Below are positions 61,154-64,000 of a stretch of DNA of 64,000 nucleotides, piece after piece (the stretch's first letter is position 1; each line of letters starts with the position of its first letter). The stretch is taken from assembly GCA_031425195.1 (NCBI GenBank), contig JANPIX010000024.1, positions 82,537-146,536 of the forward strand. The letters are read 5' to 3'. The notes beneath the pieces were generated by a model that did not search any database, was not told where the DNA came from, and saw only the letters and a program-made list of their open reading frames with translations. The translations under genes were made by a program, and so were the position numbers. Source of the DNA: JANPIX01 sp031425195 (GTDB taxonomy: Bacteria; Pseudomonadota; Alphaproteobacteria; Rhodobacterales; Rhodobacteraceae).

Positions 61154-61921
61154 TTAACCGCTTCCGAGGCTTTGCCACAGCAACCGCGCCGCCAGAAGCG
61201 TAGAGGTGGCAACAAGCAGCGGTTTGATCAGGTTGGCCCCGACCCGCATCGCAAGGCGCGCCCCAACTGCGGCACCGGCAATCTGCGCCACCCCCATCAT
61301 CAGGCCGACACCCCAGATGGGCGATCCGTAAATGGCAAAGGCGACAAGCCCGCCGAGGTTGGACGCAAAATTCAACAGCTTGGTATGCGCGGTTGCCTTG
61401 AGCACGCCGTACCCTGCCAATAGTACAAACCCGATCATGTAGAACGACCCCGCCCCCGGCCCGATCAGACCGTCGTAAAGGCCGATGGCGGGCACCAAAC
61501 AGGCACTGAACAAGGCCGGACGCATGCGTTGTGCCCTGTCCTGATCTGTCAGGCCGGGTTTCAAGGCAAAGAATACCGCGATCCCGATCAGGATGACGGG
61601 CAAGGCAAGCCGCAGCCACTCGGTCGGGACAAAACCGGCCAATGATGCACCTGCAACCCCGGCCGCGAAGGCGATGACTGCAGACGGAAGTTGCCGCCGC
61701 AAATCGACATGCCCGGCACGGGCATAGGCATAAGCGGCGGTTGCCGCGCCGAATGATCCCTGAATCTTGTTGGTGGCAAGCGCCTGTATGGGCGACGCGC
61801 CGCAGAGCAGAAGCACGGGTACGGTGATCAGGCCACCACCGCCCGCTATGCTGTCAACGAAACCGGCCAGAAAGGCCGCGAGAATCAGAATGACGGCCAG
61901 TTGCAGTGAAAGTTCCAGCAT
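61154..61921 (-). CDS. TauE/SafE-family membrane transporter
   Basis: A 255-residue protein with about eight hydrophobic helices. The duplicated family motif is seen in FLAGFVDSIAGGGGLITVPVLL and LIGPGAGSFYMIGFVLLAG. Known members export sulfite, sulfoacetate or related organosulfur anions; the substrate here is unknown. The start at 61921 shares one base with the stop of the GNAT gene (TGATG). It is the last gene of serB-GNAT-tauE. Confidence 0.9.
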   Translation of the reverse strand: MLELSLQLAVILILAAFLAGFVDSIAGGGGLITVPVLLLCGASPIQALATNKIQGSFGAATAAYAYARAGHVDLRRQLPSAVIAFAAGVAGASLAGFVPTEWLRLALPVILIGIAVFFALKPGLTDQDRAQRMRPALFSACLVPAIGLYDGLIGPGAGSFYMIGFVLLAGYGVLKATAHTKLLNFASNLGGLVAFAIYGSPIWGVGLMMGVAQIAGAAVGARLAMRVGANLIKPLLVATSTLLAARLLWQSLGSG

Positions 61922-62406
61922 CAAAGATCGAACCGTTTGTGAATGCGCGCCACGCGGGTGCCGTCCTGCAGGCAATAGTCGGGGTCTTGCCCGTACGGCA
62001 CGAACCCCCGCCGGGCGTAGTATCCAAGCCCCGGCACGTTGTCGGCCCGAATCGTCGCGTTGATGGCAACGGTATCGCGGGCGCGGGCAACCGTCAGCGT
62101 TGCAGCAAACAGCGCCGCGCCGACGCCCGTTCTTTGGCGGTCAGAGCTGACGAAAGTGCCGATATCAGCCCAGTTCGGCGGCAAATCGGGGTGCAGGCCA
62201 AGAACCTGAAAGCCGATCATCCCCTGATCGTCCTGCGCCAGAAAGCATGACAGGGCGTCTGTGCCCGTCAGATAATGCAAAGCGAAGTCGTCTTCGGTAA
62301 ACGGCGTTTCATGCGCCGTCGTGCCACCGATTGCGATGATCCGGTTCAGGATGGCAGCCAAGCCCAACGCGTCGGTCGACGTGGCCTGCCGAACCAGCGC
62401 GGTCAT
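61921..62406 (-). CDS. GNAT-family N-acetyltransferase
   Basis: A 161-residue acetyltransferase of the phosphinothricin-acetyltransferase-like group. The start MTALVRQATSTDALGLAAIL, the ETPFTEDDF segment, the acetyl-CoA loop DRQRTGVGAALFAATL and the late NVPGLGYYARRGFVPYG are typical. The substrate is unknown. Its ATG overlaps the serB stop (ATGA). Confidence 0.88.
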   Translation of the reverse strand: MTALVRQATSTDALGLAAILNRIIAIGGTTAHETPFTEDDFALHYLTGTDALSCFLAQDDQGMIGFQVLGLHPDLPPNWADIGTFVSSDRQRTGVGAALFAATLTVARARDTVAINATIRADNVPGLGYYARRGFVPYGQDPDYCLQDGTRVARIHKRFDL

Positions 62407-63278
62407 TCGACGAACTCTGATCTGGCGTAGCCTTGCAGATACAAAAGGGCAGTCAGATCGCCGTGGTTGATGCGGATGTCGCATTGTGCCGCCACGCTTG
62501 GCTTGGCATGAAGTGCCACGCCCGAACCGGCGTGATTGAGCATGGCAAGATCATTCGCCCCGTCGCCGACCGCAATCGCATCCGCCGGCGTGATGCCCAG
62601 ACGCGTCGATATCTCGATGAGTGCCGCAAGTTTTGCAGCCTTGCCAAGAATCGGCCGTGCCACGCTTCCCGTCAGTTGACCATCCGCAGTCAAAAGCGTG
62701 TTTGCCCGTGTTTCGTCAAACCCAAGCCGCGCACCTATGGCGTCGGTAAAGGCGGTAAATCCCCCTGACACGAGCGCCGCATAGCCGCCATTCGCCTTCA
62801 TCGTGGCAAGAAGGGCAGGCCCGCCCGGCATCAGGGTAATGCGGTCGCGCAGGGTTGTGGCTATGACCGTTTCGGGTAGTCCGGCCAAAAGTGCCACCCG
62901 TTCCCGAAGTGCGTCTTCAAAATCCAGTTCGCCGTTCATCGCGCGGGCGGTGATTGCAGACACCAGCGCCCAAACCCCGGCCTCGTCGGCGAGTTCATCA
63001 ATGCATTCCTGCTGGATCATGGTGCTGTCCATGTCGGCAATCAGTAGACGTTTGCGCCGACCTTCGGCCCTTTGCACCACCAGATCTATGCCGAGTTGCT
63101 GTAGCCCCTGCCAGACATCCCAGTGGTTATCGGGGACCGTTGCAACAGCAAATTCCGCAGCAATTCCAGCATCAAGCCAGATGGCGCCGCCACCCCCCCA
63201 CGCATCGCGAAGCGCTTCGACAGTTGCACGGTCAAGGATGGAACGGGTGGGATCAGACAACAGGGTTGCAATGAACAT
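62403..63278 (-). CDS. serB: Phosphoserine phosphatase
   Basis: A 291-residue HAD-family enzyme. The catalytic motif I is LLIADMDSTMIQQECIDELAD, motif II is in ALVSGGFTAFTDAIG, and motif III/IV covers AIAVGDGANDLAMLNHAGSG. An N-terminal about 80-residue domain precedes the HAD core as in Escherichia coli SerB. It releases serine from phosphoserine, the last step of serine synthesis. It is divergent from serC, the preceding enzyme's gene, with a 128-bp gap. Confidence 0.96.
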   Translation of the reverse strand: MFIATLLSDPTRSILDRATVEALRDAWGGGGAIWLDAGIAAEFAVATVPDNHWDVWQGLQQLGIDLVVQRAEGRRKRLLIADMDSTMIQQECIDELADEAGVWALVSAITARAMNGELDFEDALRERVALLAGLPETVIATTLRDRITLMPGGPALLATMKANGGYAALVSGGFTAFTDAIGARLGFDETRANTLLTADGQLTGSVARPILGKAAKLAALIEISTRLGITPADAIAVGDGANDLAMLNHAGSGVALHAKPSVAAQCDIRINHGDLTALLYLQGYARSEFVE

Positions 63279-63353
63279 GGCGTCGCTTTCAGAACACAGG
63301 ATGCCGCCTTAGCGTCAAAATTTCCCTTGCGCCACCCCACTTGCATGGCTATG

Positions 63354-63386
63354 CCCCCGATTGGGACACCCTTCCCCAACGAAGGG
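63354..63386 (+). promoter_or_regulatory. Structured leader of serC, possible serC RNA motif
   Basis: CCCTTC-CCCAAC-GAAGGG (63369-63386) is a perfect 6-bp hairpin ending 20 bases before the serC ATG. Just upstream, CCC...GGG (63354-63365) can form a small second hairpin; alternatively TTGGG (63361-63365) can pair with CCCAA in the first loop (63375-63379). A conserved serC RNA motif of two stems before serC is known in alphaproteobacteria, and this sits in the right place. Exact match to that consensus was not checked. Confidence 0.45.
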
Positions 63387-63406
63387 CAATTATCTGGAAG
63401 GATACC

Positions 63407-64000
63407 ATGTCTGATCTGCACGCACCGGCATTGCGCCCGGCAAATCCGCGCTTTTCCTCTGGCCCCTGTGCCAAAATCCCCGGCTTCACGCTTGACCATC
63501 TTTCGGACGCGCCCTTGGGCCGTTCGCATCGTGCGGCTGTCGGGAAATCGAAACTCAAACAAGCCATTGACTTGACCCGCAGCATTCTGGGCGTGCCTGA
63601 CGATTACCGGATCGGCATTGTGCCCGCTTCGGATACCGGGGCGTACGAGATGGCGATGTGGACAATGCTGGGTGCGCGGCCCGTGACGGCGCTGGCATGG
63701 GAAAGTTTTGGCGAGGGCTGGGTGACGGACGTCGTCAAGCAGCTGAAGCTGCCGAACGTGCGAACCATCACGGCGCCCTACGGGCTGCTGCCGGACCTCA
63801 AGCAGGTCAATTTCGACAATGACGTGGTTTTCACCTGGAACGGCACGACATCGGGCGTGCGCGTGCCGAACGCCGACTGGATCCCGGCCGACCGCCAGGG
63901 GCTGACGATCTGCGATGCGACCTCGGCGGCTTTTGCGCAGCAGCTAGAATTCGACAAGCTCGATGTGGTGACTTTCTCCTGGCAGAAGGCGTTGGGCGGG
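63407..64000 (+). CDS. serC: Phosphoserine aminotransferase (partial, C-terminus beyond window)
   Basis: The first 198 codons of SerC, starting at ATG 63407 with GGAAGGA about 4 bases upstream. RPANPRFSSGPCAKIPGF is the alphaproteobacterial SerC N-terminus. VPASDTGAYEMAMWTMLGARPV and WNGTTSGVRVP line the PLP and substrate sites, ICDATSAAF contains the PLP-pyridine Asp, and FSWQKALGG at the window edge holds the PLP Lys. It makes phosphoserine from 3-phosphohydroxypyruvate. serA usually follows. Confidence 0.95.
   Translation, partial: MSDLHAPALRPANPRFSSGPCAKIPGFTLDHLSDAPLGRSHRAAVGKSKLKQAIDLTRSILGVPDDYRIGIVPASDTGAYEMAMWTMLGARPVTALAWESFGEGWVTDVVKQLKLPNVRTITAPYGLLPDLKQVNFDNDVVFTWNGTTSGVRVPNADWIPADRQGLTICDATSAAFAQQLEFDKLDVVTFSWQKALGG

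Overview
The window looks like core chromosome of an alphaproteobacterium of the order Rhodobacterales (Rhodobacteraceae, probably the Roseobacter group). The evidence is gene content and order: the redox block regB / senC-regA-hvrA next to ahcY, a fbc-type petABC operon (Rieske, cytochrome b, cytochrome c1), hemD followed by a mitofilin-like gene and a hemY-like gene, tsaE-amgK-murU-addB-addA in one tightly overlapping run, and a urtABCDE urea importer. Composition is GC-rich throughout. I see no transposase, integrase, phage gene, CRISPR array or rRNA operon, and no clear sign of recent transfer.

Layout. 1-4.9 kb is a sugar or sugar-acid island: an RbsC-type permease (cut by the window edge), an RbsA-type ATPase, a zinc polyol/aldonate dehydrogenase, a GntR regulator with two winged helices, and a polyol/uronate reductase. 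5.3-11.2 kb is urtABCDE. 11.2-21.3 kb (minus strand) is a PAS-only membrane protein, tsaE, amgK, murU, addB and addA. 21.4-26.7 kb is the RegB/RegA redox system with SenC, HvrA, an HD hydrolase and AhcY. 26.7-30.4 kb holds an alpha/beta hydrolase, a DUF2853 protein, a fosmidomycin-resistance-type MFS pump, a probable small RNA, and EVE and YciI proteins. 30.4-35.8 kb has tsaD-gpsA facing away from hemD-mitofilin-hemY, then tRNA-Thr. 36.1-43.5 kb has an SMP-30 lactonase, Gnd, glycerate 2-kinase, a class IV aminotransferase coupled to a sulfotransferase-like protein, and a secreted peptidase-like hydrolase. 43.5-53.6 kb has argG, a membrane protein, ilvA, a membrane pseudokinase, dinB, N-formylglutamate amidohydrolase, tRNA-Val, rpmJ, a CAP-domain protein and a GST. 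53.8-56.6 kb is petABC. 56.6-59.95 kb is thiBPQ behind a TPP riboswitch. 60.0-64.0 kb is aroC, tauE/GNAT/serB, and the divergent serC, which runs off the end.

How the parts fit together. The redox and respiratory theme recurs: RegB/RegA, SenC for copper delivery to oxidase, the bc1 complex, heme synthesis genes with a cristae-organiser relative, and an FNR-like box before the PAS gene. Nitrogen and amino-acid supply is served by urea uptake, ArgG, IlvA, SerB/SerC and AroC. Cell-wall recycling (AmgK/MurU) and DNA repair (AddAB, DinB) are interleaved.

The least explained items are a membrane protein with a kinase fold that has lost all three catalytic motifs, a PAS-only protein in what I recall as the DivL position, a small RNA-like element with competing stems, a hairpin that masks the ribosome binding site of the MFS pump, and a TPR protein whose architecture resembles LapB. 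All coordinates and starts were read by eye; no database search was run.
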